Assembly: GCF_947497935.1 (NCBI RefSeq)
Contig: NZ_CANMIO010000003.1
Coordinates: 62,001-126,000, forward strand
Length of the DNA: 64,000 bases
Direction: 5' to 3'
Source: an uncultured Shewanella sp.
GTDB taxonomy: Bacteria; Pseudomonadota; Gammaproteobacteria; Enterobacterales; Shewanellaceae
Each line of letters begins with the position of its first letter. Position 1 is the stretch's first letter. Positions 48,770 to 59,196 of this stretch are shown here, piece after piece. The position numbers and the translations under genes are program-made. The notes under the pieces are model-generated. The model saw only the letters and a list, made by a program, of their open reading frames with translations, ran no database searches and had not been told where the DNA came from.

Positions 48770-51090
48770 TGGAACAAACGCCTAATACAAGTGTGATGCC
48801 ACTTCGCATCGCACTTATCTTACTACCTGCGCCGCAGTTTGATATTAACACTGTCGAGCAGTCAGTTTTAGCGAGCTATCAAACAGTGCAGCCAGAGCTA
48901 AACGCTCTGCTTAACAGTGCACCGACACCTGAAATGCTCAGCATCACTATCTCTGATAATAGCGATGCAAACAGCTTTGAGTCGCAGCTAAATACTGCGA
49001 CCAATGCTATTAACAATGGCTATATCGTCAAGCTTGCTACAGCAACTCATGCCTTATTAATGCTGCCAGCATTAAAAGCGGCGCAAATGCGGATCCACCC
49101 TCATGCGCAGCTTGCGGCTATGCAGCAAGCTGAAGTTACGCAAATGAATCAAGTGTCTGATGATCTACAGCCAGGCTCTCAAGCCCTGTCTCATGCACTG
49201 TCTAATGCGCTGAGCCAGGCCAAACGTAGCTTAAGTGATGTTAGCGTGAATGAGTGTTTTGAACACCTCAATAGTGAACAACAGTTCACAGAGGTTTATT
49301 CGCTTATTCAGCAGCTTGCTAGTCGAACCCATGTGAGAAAGGCTGTTAACCAAGGTGTGGAACTTGGCCCTAAACAGGCTAAAAGCCATTACTGGTTTAG
49401 CGAGTTTCATCAAAACCGCGTTGCCGCCATCAACTTTGTTAATGGCCAACAAGCAACAAGTTATGTGTTAACCCAAGGCACAGGCTCATTAGTGCCTAAG
49501 TCGATGCTAAACAGCCAAAGATTAATGTTTATCTTGCCCGGCAATAGTGAGCAAGATATTGCAGCATCGATAGCTAAGCTAATGCAGCAATTAGCGAGCT
49601 TACAGGTAGCAGAGACTGTTGAGCTTTCTCTAGAGTATCAGCAAGTACTGCTCAGCATAATGCATGACAATCTAGTTAACGTAGCGAGACTGTTTAATAG
49701 CCATAATAAGCCCGCTTATCAGGCTGTTATTCAAGCGAACTCATTCGCCGCGGCGAAGCAAGAGTTGGCGGCACTTAACGATGCCTTGACCTCACTTTTT
49801 GCCGAGCAAGCAAACGCCACGTTAACTAACAAAGGCTTAATCCAATACAAAACCCCAGCCGGTAGTTATTTGACCCTAACGCCGCTAGGCAATAAAGACG
49901 CTCAAGCTGGCCTTGCCTTTGTCTATCCAGGTGTGGGTACGGTTTATGCCGATATGCTTAATGAATTGCATCAATACTTCCCTGCGCTTTACGCCAAACT
50001 TGAGCGTGAAGGCGATTTAAAGTCAATGCTACAAGCCGAGCATATTTATCACTTAGATCCTAAACATGCCGCCAATATGAGCTTAGGTGATTTAGCGATT
50101 GCAGGCGTGGGTAGTAGCTACTTGTTAACGCAATTGCTAACCGATGAGTTTAACATTAAGCCCAATTTTGCTTTAGGTTACTCAATGGGTGAAGCGTCGA
50201 TGTGGGCAAGCTTAGGCGTATGGAAAAACCCTCACGCACTGATCAGTAAAACTCAAACCGACCCGCTGTTCACTTCGGCAATCTCCGGCAGATTGACGGC
50301 AGTTAGACAGGCTTGGCAGCTGGATGACACAGCTCCAGAGATCCAGTGGAATAGCTTTGTCGTTAGAAGTGAAGCCGCGCCAATTGAGGCATTACTAAAA
50401 GATTACCCGCATGCTTACCTCGCGATTATTCAAGGTGATACCTGCGTAATAGCAGGCTGTGAAACCCAGTGTAAAGCACTGCTTGCAGCACTTGGTAAAC
50501 GCGGCATTGCGGCAAATCGCGTAACGGCAATGCATACGCAACCTGCGATGCAAGAGCATCAAAACGTGATGGATTTTTATCTGCAACCGTTAAAAGCTGA
50601 GCTTCCTAGTGAAATAGGCTTTATCAGCGCCGCAGATTTAAATCAGCCTCAAGGGCAAAGCATTAGCAGCAGCGCACTAAACAGCCAAGTGGTAGCAAAG
50701 TCGATTGCTGATACTTTTTGCCAGACATTAGATTTTACAGGGCTAGTTCACTACGCCCAACATCAGGGCGCTAATCTGTTTGTTGAAATCGGTGCTGATA
50801 GACAAAACTGCACCTTGATAGACAAGATTGCTAAACAAGATAGTGCCAGCATTGCAAAACATCAGCCTTGCTGCACTGTGCCAATGAACGCTAAGGGTAG
50901 CCAAGACATTACCAGCGTGATTAAGGCTATAGGCCAATTAATTAGCCATAACGTGCCGTTATCGCTGCAACCATTTATTGATGGACTCAAGCGCGAGCTA
51001 GCGCATTGCCAATTAATCGCCCAGTCGGCGGCAAAGCAGTCAACTGCGATTGAGTCTAACCAAGACCATTTACTTCAAGGGGAAGTCTAA
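48769..51090 (+). CDS. pfaB: Polyunsaturated fatty acid synthase PfaB (acyltransferase)
   Basis: A 773-residue subunit, shorter than PfaA. The start is a GTG sharing one base with the pfaA stop (TAGTG). The N-terminal 350 residues are poorly conserved, a degenerate KS-like region by family knowledge. The C-terminal acyltransferase domain has the nucleophile Ser472 in LGYSMGEASMWA and continues to VNAKGSQD-type segments. In related systems PfaB helps decide whether EPA or DHA is made. The stop overlaps pfaC by one base (TAATG). Confidence 0.95.
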   Translation: MEQTPNTSVMPLRIALILLPAPQFDINTVEQSVLASYQTVQPELNALLNSAPTPEMLSITISDNSDANSFESQLNTATNAINNGYIVKLATATHALLMLPALKAAQMRIHPHAQLAAMQQAEVTQMNQVSDDLQPGSQALSHALSNALSQAKRSLSDVSVNECFEHLNSEQQFTEVYSLIQQLASRTHVRKAVNQGVELGPKQAKSHYWFSEFHQNRVAAINFVNGQQATSYVLTQGTGSLVPKSMLNSQRLMFILPGNSEQDIAASIAKLMQQLASLQVAETVELSLEYQQVLLSIMHDNLVNVARLFNSHNKPAYQAVIQANSFAAAKQELAALNDALTSLFAEQANATLTNKGLIQYKTPAGSYLTLTPLGNKDAQAGLAFVYPGVGTVYADMLNELHQYFPALYAKLEREGDLKSMLQAEHIYHLDPKHAANMSLGDLAIAGVGSSYLLTQLLTDEFNIKPNFALGYSMGEASMWASLGVWKNPHALISKTQTDPLFTSAISGRLTAVRQAWQLDDTAPEIQWNSFVVRSEAAPIEALLKDYPHAYLAIIQGDTCVIAGCETQCKALLAALGKRGIAANRVTAMHTQPAMQEHQNVMDFYLQPLKAELPSEIGFISAADLNQPQGQSISSSALNSQVVAKSIADTFCQTLDFTGLVHYAQHQGANLFVEIGADRQNCTLIDKIAKQDSASIAKHQPCCTVPMNAKGSQDITSVIKAIGQLISHNVPLSLQPFIDGLKRELAHCQLIAQSAAKQSTAIESNQDHLLQGEV

Positions 51091-54000
51091 TGTCATTACC
51101 AGACAATGCTTCTAACCCTCTTTCCCAAAGTGGAAAAGGCGCGACTAACGCAAGTAAAACCAGTAAACAAAGCAAAATCGCCATCGTCGGTCTTGCCACT
51201 CTGTATCCCGATGCAAAATCGCCGCAAGAATTTTGGCAGAACCTGCTGGATAAACGCGATTCTCGCAGCACCTTAACCGATGAAAAGCTCGGTGCTAGCA
51301 GCAGCGACTATCAAGGTGTACAAGGTCAGTCCGACCGCTTTTATTGTAATAAAGGTGGCTATATTGAGAACTTTCAATTTAACCCTGCTGGCTACAAGCT
51401 GTCAGAGCAAAGCTTAAATGGCTTAGATGACAGCTTCCTTTGGGCGCTAGACACCAGCCGCAACGCGCTGATTGATGCCGGAATAGATATCAATGGCGCA
51501 GATTTGAGCCGCGCGGGGGTGGTGATGGGCGCATTGTCGTTCCCAACCACCCGCTCTAACGATCTATTTTTGCCTATCTATCACCGCGCAGTTGAAAAAG
51601 CCCTGCAAGATAAACTGGGCGCCAAGGCGTTTAAACTCAGCGCGACTAACGCCCATACAGCTCGAGCGGCAAACGAAACTAGCCTAAATGCTGCCAATGG
51701 TACCATTGCCCATAACAGCTCTAAAGTAGTTGCCGATGCACTTGGCCTTGGCGGCGCGCAGTTAAGTCTTGATGCCGCCTGTGCAAGTTCGGTGTACTCA
51801 TTAAAACTTGCCTGTGATTACTTAAGCACAGGCAAAGCCGATATCATGCTGGCTGGCGCAGTATCAGGTGCGGATCCTTTCTTTATTAACATGGGTTTCT
51901 CAATCTTTCACGCCTACCCAGATCACGGTATTTCAGTGCCGTTTGATGCTAGCAGCAAAGGTTTGTTTGCCGGCGAAGGCGCTGGCGTATTAGTGCTTAA
52001 ACGTCTTGAAGATGCTGAGCGCGATAACGACAAAATCTATGCGGTTGTCAGCGGCGTTGGTCTTTCAAACGACGGTAAAGGTCAGTTTGTTTTAAGCCCG
52101 AACCCTAAAGGTCAGGTAAAAGCATTTGAACGCGCCTATGCCGCCAGTGACATTGAGCCAAAAGACATTGAAGTCATTGAGTGCCACGCAACAGGTACGC
52201 CGCTGGGTGATAAGATTGAGCTCACTTCAATGGAAACCTTCTTTGAGGACAAGCTGCAAGGTACTGATGCACCGCTAATTGGTTCAGCCAAGTCTAACTT
52301 AGGCCACCTATTAACCGCAGCGGGCATGCCGGGGATCATGAAAATGATCTTCGCCATGAAAGAAGGTTACCTGCCGCCAAGTATCAACATCAGTGATGCT
52401 ATCGCTTCACCAAAAAAACTGTTTGGCAAACCAACCCTGCCTAGCATGGTTCAAGGCTGGCCAGATAAACCATCGAATAATCATTTTGGTGTGAGAAGTC
52501 GTCACGCTGGCGTATCGGTATTTGGCTTTGGTGGTTGTAATGCGCACCTATTGCTTGAGTCATACAATGGCAAAGGGACTGTAAAGACAAAACCCACTCA
52601 AGCCCCGCGTCAAGCCGAGCCGCTAAAAGTGGTTGGCCTTGCCTCACACTTTGGTCCGCTTAGCAGTATCAATGCATTCAACAACGCCGTGACTCAAAAT
52701 GGTAACGGCTTTATCGAACTACCGAAAAAGCGCTGGAAAGGCCTTCAAAAGCACAGTGAATTACTGGCTGAGTTTGGATTAGCAGCGGCGCCAAAAGGCG
52801 CTTATGTCGATAACTTCGAGCTGGACTTTTTACGCTTTAAACTGCCACCTAACGAAGATGACCGTTTGATCTCACAGCAGCTAATGCTAATGCGAGTGAC
52901 AGACGAAGCGATTCGTGATGCCAAGCTAGAGCCTGGACAGAAAGTTGCGGTATTAGTCGCAATGGAAACCGAGCTTGAACTGCATCAGTTCCGCGGCCGC
53001 GTTAACTTGCATACTCAGCTAGCACAAAGCCTTGCTGCTATGGGAGTCCGTTTATCAACTGATGAATACCAAGCCCTTGAAGCCATCGCCATGGACAGCG
53101 TACTCGATGCTGCCAAGCTCAATCAGTACACCAGCTTTATTGGTAATATTATGGCGTCACGCGTGGCGTCACTTTGGGACTTTAATGGCCCAGCCTTCAC
53201 TATTTCAGCCGCAGAGCAATCTGTGAGTCGCTGTATTGATGTGGCGCAAAACCTCATCATGGAAGACAACCTAGATGCAGTGGTCATTGCTGCAGTTGAT
53301 CTATCAGGTAGCTTTGAGCAAGTCATTTTAAAGAACTCTGTAGCGCCAGTAGCCCTTGAGCCTAACCTTAATTCTACTGCTACTGAGTGGAATGTGGGTG
53401 AAGGTGCTGGCGCGGTAGTGCTTGTTAAAGATGAAGCGACATCGGGCTGCTCATACGGCCAAATTGATGCGCTTGGATTTGCTAAAACTGCCGAAACCGC
53501 TTTAGCCACCGACAAGTTACTGAGCCAAACTGCCACCGACTTTAATACGGTTAAAGTGATTGAAACCATGGCAGCACCTGCTAGCCAAATTCAATTAGCG
53601 CCAATGGCAAGCACTCAGATTATTCATGCCGCTGCTGAGCAGCGTATTGGTCACTGTTTTGCTGCTGCGGGGATGGCAAGTCTATTACATGGCTTACTTA
53701 ACTTAAATGCTGTAGCCCAAACCAATAAAGCTAATTGCGCGCTGATCAACAACATCAGTGAAAACCAATTATCACAGCTATTGATTAGCCAAACCGCTAG
53801 CGAACAACAAGCATTAACTGCGCGTTTAAGCAGTGAGCTTAAATCCGATGCTAAGCACCAGTTGGTTAAGCAAGTCACCTTAGGTGGCCGCGATATATAC
53901 CAACATATTGTTGATACGCCGCTTGCAAGCCTTGACGCGATTAAGCAAAAGATGGCGCAAGCGACAGCATCGACCGTGGTCAACCAAGTTAAACCGATTA

Positions 54001-57000
54001 AGACCGCTGGCTCAGTCGAGATGGCTGGCTCATTCGAAACGGAAGGCTTAGCAGAGCCACAAATAACAATTGCAGCACAACAGACTGCAAACATTGGCGT
54101 CACCGCTCAGGCACCCAAACGTGAATTAGGTACCCCACCAATGACAACGAATACTATAAGCAATACAACAGACAAGACTCTCGATACTGTTACTGGCGAT
54201 ACTGCTACTGGAAATATTAGCACTGGCGATCTCGCTAGTTTCCAACACAATCAACAGCTCACTCAGCAAGCTCACTTAGCCTTTTTAGAAAGCCGCAATG
54301 CCGGCATGAAGGTCGCTGATGCCTTATTGAAGCAACAGCTAGCCCAAGTAACAGGGCAAACTATCGATAATCAGGCCGTCGATATTCAAGCCATCGATGC
54401 TCAAACTGCAACACTTGCTCCAACTCATACTCCAACACAAGCTGCACCAGTGCAAAACAGTGTTGTTGAGTTAAAGCCTGATCACGCTAATGTGCCGCCT
54501 TACACGCCGCCAGTACCAGCGTTAAAGCCGTGTATTTGGAACTATGCCGATTTAGTCGAGTACGCAGAAGGCGATATAGCTAAGGTATTTGGCAGTGATT
54601 ATGCGATTATCGACAGCTACTCACGCCGCGTACGCCTACCAACCACAGACTATCTCCTAGTATCGCGCGTCACCAAACTTGATGCGACCATGGATCAGTT
54701 TAAGCCATGCTCAATGACCACTGAGTACGACATCCCTGTTGATGCGCCGTATCTAGTTGATGGGCAAATTCCATGGGCGGTAGCGGTTGAGTCTGGTCAG
54801 TGTGACTTAATGCTTATCAGCTACCTAGGCATCGACTTTGAAAACAAAGGCGAGCGTGTATATCGACTACTCGACTGTACCCTAACCTTCTTAGGCGACT
54901 TACCGCGTGGCGGCGACACACTGCGTTACGACATTAAGATCAACAACTATGCCCGCAACGGCGACACCTTATTGTTCTTCTTCTCGTATGAGTGTTTTGT
55001 TGGCGACAAGATGATCCTCAAGATGGATGGCGGTTGTGCTGGCTTCTTCACTGATGAAGAACTTGCCGACGGTAAAGGGGTTATTCGCACTGAAGAAGAG
55101 ATTAAAGCTCGCAGCTTAGTGCAAAAGCAGCGCTTTAACCCACTACTTGATTGCCCTAAAACTCAGTTTAGCTATGGCGATATTCATAAGCTATTAACTG
55201 CTGATATTGCAGGTTGTTTTGGCCCAAGCCACAGTGGCGCCCACCAGCCGTCTCTTTGCTTCGCATCTGAAAAATTCTTGATGATTGAACAAGTCAGCAA
55301 GGTTGATCGCACTGGTGGCACATGGGGACTAGGTCTAATCGAAGGTCATAAACAACTTGAAGCAGACCACTGGTACTTCCCGTGTCACTTTAAGGGTGAC
55401 CAAGTGATGGCTGGCTCATTGATGGCAGAAGGTTGTGGCCAGTTACTGCAGTTCTATATGCTGCACCTTGGTATGCACACCCAAACTCAAAATGGTCGCT
55501 TCCAGCCACTTGAAAATGCCTCACAGCAAGTACGTTGCCGCGGCCAAGTACTACCGCAATCTGGCGTGCTAACTTACCGTATGGAAGTGACTGAAATCGG
55601 TTTCAGCCCGCGCCCATACGCTAAAGCTAACATCGATATTTTACTCAACGGCAAAGCGGTTGTGGATTTCCAAAACCTAGGGGTGATGATTAAAGAGGAA
55701 GATGAGTGTACTCGTTATCCACTTTTGACCAACTCGGCTAACACAACAGGGACAACAACTGCTCAAGCGCCTGCGGCTTCTCTAAACAAAGAGTCGGAGC
55801 CTTCGGCGTCAGTTAATAAAGAGCCTTCAGCGTCTGGCAAAAAAGAATACCAACCAGCATCAGTCAACGCACCATTAATGGCGCAAATTCCAGATCTGAC
55901 CAAGGAGCCAAACAAGGGCGTTATTCCAATTTCCCACGTTGAAGCGCCAATTACGCCAGACTACCCGAACCGAATACCTGATACCGTGCCGTTTACGCCG
56001 TATCACATGTTTGAGTTTGCCACGGGTAATATCGAAAACTGTTTCGGTCCAGAGTTCTCAATCTATCGCGGCATGATCCCGCCACGTACACCCTGTGGTG
56101 ACTTACAGGTGACCACTCGTGTTATCGAAGTCAACGGTAAGCGCGGCGACTTTAAAAAGCCATCATCGTGTATCGCTGAATATGAAGTACCTGCAGATGC
56201 ATGGTATTTCGATAAAAACAGCCACGGCGCAGTAATGCCGTACTCGATTTTAATGGAGATCTCACTGCAGCCTAACGGCTTTATCTCAGGTTACATGGGC
56301 ACAACCCTTGGCTTCCCCGGCCTTGAGCTGTTCTTCCGTAACTTAGACGGTAGCGGTGAGCTGCTGCGTGAAGTTGACCTGCGCGGTAAAACCATCCGTA
56401 ACGACTCACGTCTATTATCAACTGTTATGGCTGGGACTAACATCATCCAAAGCTTTAGCTTCGAGCTAAGCACAGATGGTGAGCCTTTCTATCGCGGCAC
56501 TGCAGTATTTGGTTACTTCAAGGGTGATGCGCTTAAAGATCAGTTAGGTCTAGATAACGGCAAGGTCACCCAACCTTGGCATGTGGCCAATGGCGTTGCA
56601 GCAAGCACTAAGGTGAACTTGCTTGATAAGAGTTGCCGTCACTTTAACGCTCCAGCTAACCAACCACACTATCGCCTAGCCGGTGGCCAACTTAACTTTA
56701 TCGACAGCGTAGAGATTGTCGATAATGGTGGCACCGAAGGTTTAGGTTACTTATACGCTGAGCGCACCATTGACCCAAGTGACTGGTTCTTCCAATTCCA
56801 CTTCCACCAAGATCCGGTTATGCCAGGTTCACTCGGTGTTGAAGCGATTATTGAAACCATGCAGACTTACGCTATTAGTAAAGACTTAGGTGCTGGTTTC
56901 AAAAATCCTAAGTTTGGTCAGATTTTATCGAACATTAAGTGGAAGTATCGCGGTCAAATTAACCCGTTAAACAAGCAGATGTCGATGGATGTGAGCATTA

Positions 57001-57116
57001 CTTCAGTCAAAGATGAAGCTGGTAAGAAAGTCATCACAGGTAATGCCAGCCTGAGTAAAGATGGTCTGCGCATATACGAAGTCTTCGATATAGCCATCTG
57101 CATCGAAGAGGCTTAA
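51090..57116 (+). CDS. pfaC: Polyunsaturated fatty acid synthase PfaC (KS-CLF-DH-DH)
   Basis: A 2008-residue subunit. Domains: ketosynthase with Cys231 in LDAACASS; a chain-length-factor-type second KS (about 515-960) in which the cysteine position reads SAAEQSV, so it is not catalytic; a low-complexity linker (about 960-1140); and two FabA-like dehydratase/isomerase domains. Their histidines are His1433 in FPCHFKGDQVMAGSL and His1904 in FQFHFHQDPVMPGSL. The two DH domains produce the methylene-interrupted cis double bonds. The N-terminus follows pfaB directly, and the stop begins an intercistronic hairpin. Confidence 0.96.
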   Translation: MSLPDNASNPLSQSGKGATNASKTSKQSKIAIVGLATLYPDAKSPQEFWQNLLDKRDSRSTLTDEKLGASSSDYQGVQGQSDRFYCNKGGYIENFQFNPAGYKLSEQSLNGLDDSFLWALDTSRNALIDAGIDINGADLSRAGVVMGALSFPTTRSNDLFLPIYHRAVEKALQDKLGAKAFKLSATNAHTARAANETSLNAANGTIAHNSSKVVADALGLGGAQLSLDAACASSVYSLKLACDYLSTGKADIMLAGAVSGADPFFINMGFSIFHAYPDHGISVPFDASSKGLFAGEGAGVLVLKRLEDAERDNDKIYAVVSGVGLSNDGKGQFVLSPNPKGQVKAFERAYAASDIEPKDIEVIECHATGTPLGDKIELTSMETFFEDKLQGTDAPLIGSAKSNLGHLLTAAGMPGIMKMIFAMKEGYLPPSINISDAIASPKKLFGKPTLPSMVQGWPDKPSNNHFGVRSRHAGVSVFGFGGCNAHLLLESYNGKGTVKTKPTQAPRQAEPLKVVGLASHFGPLSSINAFNNAVTQNGNGFIELPKKRWKGLQKHSELLAEFGLAAAPKGAYVDNFELDFLRFKLPPNEDDRLISQQLMLMRVTDEAIRDAKLEPGQKVAVLVAMETELELHQFRGRVNLHTQLAQSLAAMGVRLSTDEYQALEAIAMDSVLDAAKLNQYTSFIGNIMASRVASLWDFNGPAFTISAAEQSVSRCIDVAQNLIMEDNLDAVVIAAVDLSGSFEQVILKNSVAPVALEPNLNSTATEWNVGEGAGAVVLVKDEATSGCSYGQIDALGFAKTAETALATDKLLSQTATDFNTVKVIETMAAPASQIQLAPMASTQIIHAAAEQRIGHCFAAAGMASLLHGLLNLNAVAQTNKANCALINNISENQLSQLLISQTASEQQALTARLSSELKSDAKHQLVKQVTLGGRDIYQHIVDTPLASLDAIKQKMAQATASTVVNQVKPIKTAGSVEMAGSFETEGLAEPQITIAAQQTANIGVTAQAPKRELGTPPMTTNTISNTTDKTLDTVTGDTATGNISTGDLASFQHNQQLTQQAHLAFLESRNAGMKVADALLKQQLAQVTGQTIDNQAVDIQAIDAQTATLAPTHTPTQAAPVQNSVVELKPDHANVPPYTPPVPALKPCIWNYADLVEYAEGDIAKVFGSDYAIIDSYSRRVRLPTTDYLLVSRVTKLDATMDQFKPCSMTTEYDIPVDAPYLVDGQIPWAVAVESGQCDLMLISYLGIDFENKGERVYRLLDCTLTFLGDLPRGGDTLRYDIKINNYARNGDTLLFFFSYECFVGDKMILKMDGGCAGFFTDEELADGKGVIRTEEEIKARSLVQKQRFNPLLDCPKTQFSYGDIHKLLTADIAGCFGPSHSGAHQPSLCFASEKFLMIEQVSKVDRTGGTWGLGLIEGHKQLEADHWYFPCHFKGDQVMAGSLMAEGCGQLLQFYMLHLGMHTQTQNGRFQPLENASQQVRCRGQVLPQSGVLTYRMEVTEIGFSPRPYAKANIDILLNGKAVVDFQNLGVMIKEEDECTRYPLLTNSANTTGTTTAQAPAASLNKESEPSASVNKEPSASGKKEYQPASVNAPLMAQIPDLTKEPNKGVIPISHVEAPITPDYPNRIPDTVPFTPYHMFEFATGNIENCFGPEFSIYRGMIPPRTPCGDLQVTTRVIEVNGKRGDFKKPSSCIAEYEVPADAWYFDKNSHGAVMPYSILMEISLQPNGFISGYMGTTLGFPGLELFFRNLDGSGELLREVDLRGKTIRNDSRLLSTVMAGTNIIQSFSFELSTDGEPFYRGTAVFGYFKGDALKDQLGLDNGKVTQPWHVANGVAASTKVNLLDKSCRHFNAPANQPHYRLAGGQLNFIDSVEIVDNGGTEGLGYLYAERTIDPSDWFFQFHFHQDPVMPGSLGVEAIIETMQTYAISKDLGAGFKNPKFGQILSNIKWKYRGQINPLNKQMSMDVSITSVKDEAGKKVITGNASLSKDGLRIYEVFDIAICIEEA

Positions 57117-57169
57117 AACGAAGTTTTAAGCCTAAGTTAATGACTAAAGAGCAACACTTTAGTCATTAA
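57109..57169 (+). promoter_or_regulatory. Two perfect hairpins between pfaC and pfaD
   Basis: Hairpin 1: AGGCTTAAAAC (57109-57119), which covers the pfaC stop, pairs with 57123-57133. Hairpin 2: TTAATGACTAAAG (57137-57149) pairs perfectly with 57157-57169. No T tract follows, so they are more likely stability or partial termination elements than a full terminator. Confidence 0.6.
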
Positions 57170-57271
57170 CCGCCTTATGAGCACAAGAATTCAAGATTAA
57201 TTAATGTGAAAGAACCTGATAAACGGCTTCACATTGAACTAAAAGAATAAATAATTAAGGGTCTACAAATA

Positions 57272-58900
57272 ATGAATCCTACAGCAACTAGCGAAATGCT
57301 GTCACCTTGGCCATGGGCTGTGACAGAGTCAAATATTAACTTTGACGTGCAAGTGATGGAGCAACAACTTAAAGATTTTAGCCGTGGCTGCTACGTGGTA
57401 AATCACAGCGAGAATGGTGTTGGTATCGCCCAGTCTGCACAAATCGTCTCTGAACATGCAGCAAATAACGCTAATCTACCTGTGAGCGCTTTTGCACCCG
57501 CCCTTGGCACCGAAAGCCTAGGCGACAGTAACTTCCGCCGAGTGCATGGCGTCAAATACGCCTATTATGCGGGCGCAATGGCGAATGGCATCTCTTCTGA
57601 AGAGCTAGTTATCGCACTGGGCAAAGCTGGTATTCTGTGTTCGTTCGGCGCAGCCGGTCTAATTCCTAGCCGCGTAGAAGCCGCGATTAATCGTATCCAA
57701 GCGGCGCTGCCAAATGGCCCGTATATGTTTAACCTTATCCATAGCCCAAGTGAGCCAGCGTTAGAACGTGGTAGCGTTGAGCTATTTTTAAAGCATAAGG
57801 TTCGCACCGTTGAAGCATCGGCGTTCTTAGGCCTGACCCCACAAATCGTTTATTACCGCGCAGCGGGTTTAAGCCGAGATAACAAGGGTAACGTGGTTAT
57901 CGCTAACAAGGTTATCGCTAAAGTCAGCCGCACCGAAGTGGCTGAAAAATTCATGATGCCAGCACCCGCCAAGATGCTACAAAAGCTAGTCGATGACGGT
58001 TCAATCACGCCTGAGCAGATGGAACTAGCTTTGATGGTGCCTATGGCCGATGACATTACCGCAGAAGCCGACTCGGGTGGTCACACCGATAACCGTCCTT
58101 TGGTCACATTACTGCCGACTATTTTGGCACTGAAAGATGAGATCCAAGCAAAATTCAACTACCCAACGCCAATCCGCGTTGGTTGTGGCGGCGGTGTCGG
58201 CACTCCAGATGCAGCGCTTGCGACCTTTAATATGGGCGCTGCCTATATTGTTACTGGTTCGGTCAACCAAGCCTGTGTTGAAGCGGGTGCCAGTGAGCAT
58301 ACTCGTAAGCTACTAGCCACCACAGAGATGGCCGATGTGACTATGGCACCTGCTGCAGATATGTTCGAGATGGGCGTTAAATTGCAGGTGGTAAAGCGCG
58401 GTACGCTTTTCCCAATGCGCGCCAACAAGCTTTACGAGATCTATACTCGCTATGACTCAATTGAAGCTATTCCAGCTGATGAACGCGAAAAACTTGAGAA
58501 GCAGGTATTCCGCTCAAGCCTTGATGAGATCTGGGCCGGGACTGTTGCTCACTTTAATGAACGAGATCCTAAGCAGATTGAGCGTGCGACAGGTAACCCC
58601 AAACGTAAAATGGCACTGATTTTCCGTTGGTATTTAGGCCTTTCAAGCCGCTGGTCAAATTCTGGCGAAGTAGGCCGTGAGATGGATTATCAGATCTGGG
58701 CGGGTCCTGCACTTGGTGCCTTTAACCAGTGGGCCAAGGGCAGTTACTTGGATAACTACCAAGACCGCAACGCAGTCGATGTCGCTAAACACCTAATGTA
58801 TGGCGCCGCTTACTTGAATCGTATTAACGCTTTGACTGCTCAGGGCGTTAAACTGCCGGCACAGCTACTGCGCTGGAAGCCTACTCAAAGAATGGCGTAG
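57272..58900 (+). CDS. pfaD: Enoyl reductase PfaD
   Basis: PfaD is an FMN-dependent enoyl reductase related to nitronate monooxygenases, a TIM barrel, and the last activity of the synthase. The 542-residue protein shows SFGAAGLIPSRVEAAINRIQ, ADDITAEADSGGHTDNRP, the flavin-binding VGCGGGVGTPDAALATFNMG and IVTGSVNQACVEAGASEHTR. The ribosome site AAGGG is ten bases before the ATG. It follows pfaC by 155 bases containing two hairpins. Its 3' end (from about 58739) is duplicated downstream. Confidence 0.96.
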   Translation: MNPTATSEMLSPWPWAVTESNINFDVQVMEQQLKDFSRGCYVVNHSENGVGIAQSAQIVSEHAANNANLPVSAFAPALGTESLGDSNFRRVHGVKYAYYAGAMANGISSEELVIALGKAGILCSFGAAGLIPSRVEAAINRIQAALPNGPYMFNLIHSPSEPALERGSVELFLKHKVRTVEASAFLGLTPQIVYYRAAGLSRDNKGNVVIANKVIAKVSRTEVAEKFMMPAPAKMLQKLVDDGSITPEQMELALMVPMADDITAEADSGGHTDNRPLVTLLPTILALKDEIQAKFNYPTPIRVGCGGGVGTPDAALATFNMGAAYIVTGSVNQACVEAGASEHTRKLLATTEMADVTMAPAADMFEMGVKLQVVKRGTLFPMRANKLYEIYTRYDSIEAIPADEREKLEKQVFRSSLDEIWAGTVAHFNERDPKQIERATGNPKRKMALIFRWYLGLSSRWSNSGEVGREMDYQIWAGPALGAFNQWAKGSYLDNYQDRNAVDVAKHLMYGAAYLNRINALTAQGVKLPAQLLRWKPTQRMA

Positions 58901-59069
58901 TCAGCTACTTAGATAATTAATTAACAAGCAAGACCGCAATGCGGTCGATGTTGCTAAACATCTAATGTATGGCGCCGCTTACTTAAGCCGCATCAACTCA
59001 TTAACTGCTCAGGGCGTTAAACTGCCGGCACAGCTACTGCGCTGGAAGCCTACTCAAAGAATGGCGTAG
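58900..59069 (+). pseudogene. Tandem duplicate of the 3' end of pfaD
   Basis: This stretch repeats 58739-58900. It encodes NAVDVAKHLMYGAAYLSRIN, then SLTAQGVKLPAQLLRWKPTQ and RMA, then a stop, nearly the pfaD C-terminus. The last 70 bases, through the TAG and next bases, are identical (58835-58904 and 59004-59073). It has no start codon and no ribosome site, so it is a broken copy rather than a gene. Confidence 0.88.
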
Positions 59070-59081
59070 TCAGCCTTGAGC

Positions 59082-59134
59082 GGCTTTTATAAAAAGACAA
59101 ACCAACCCAAAAGCCACTAATTTGCATTAGTGGC
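59082..59134 (+). repeat. 53-bp direct repeat, left copy
   Basis: From GGCTTTTATAA to ATTAGTGGC this matches 61545-61597 in all but a few bases, at the same length. It includes the terminator hairpin. The two copies flank the 59435-61347 gene pair. Confidence 0.85.
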
Positions 59135-59140
59135 TTTTTA
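59109..59140 (+). terminator. Terminator of the pfa operon
   Basis: AAAAGCCACTAAT pairs with ATTAGTGGCTTTT around a TTGC loop, and a T run follows. It lies 40 bases after the end of the pfaD-tail duplicate and recurs at 61572-61605. Confidence 0.85.
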
Positions 59141-59196
59141 GTTTGACACAATAGCTTTGCCTGTAAAAAAGAGCAGGCCAAACACCTGCTCTATCA

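Noticed and set aside
58900-59069. A second short gene after pfaD
   Set aside because: It is a fragment of the pfaD end without a start codon.
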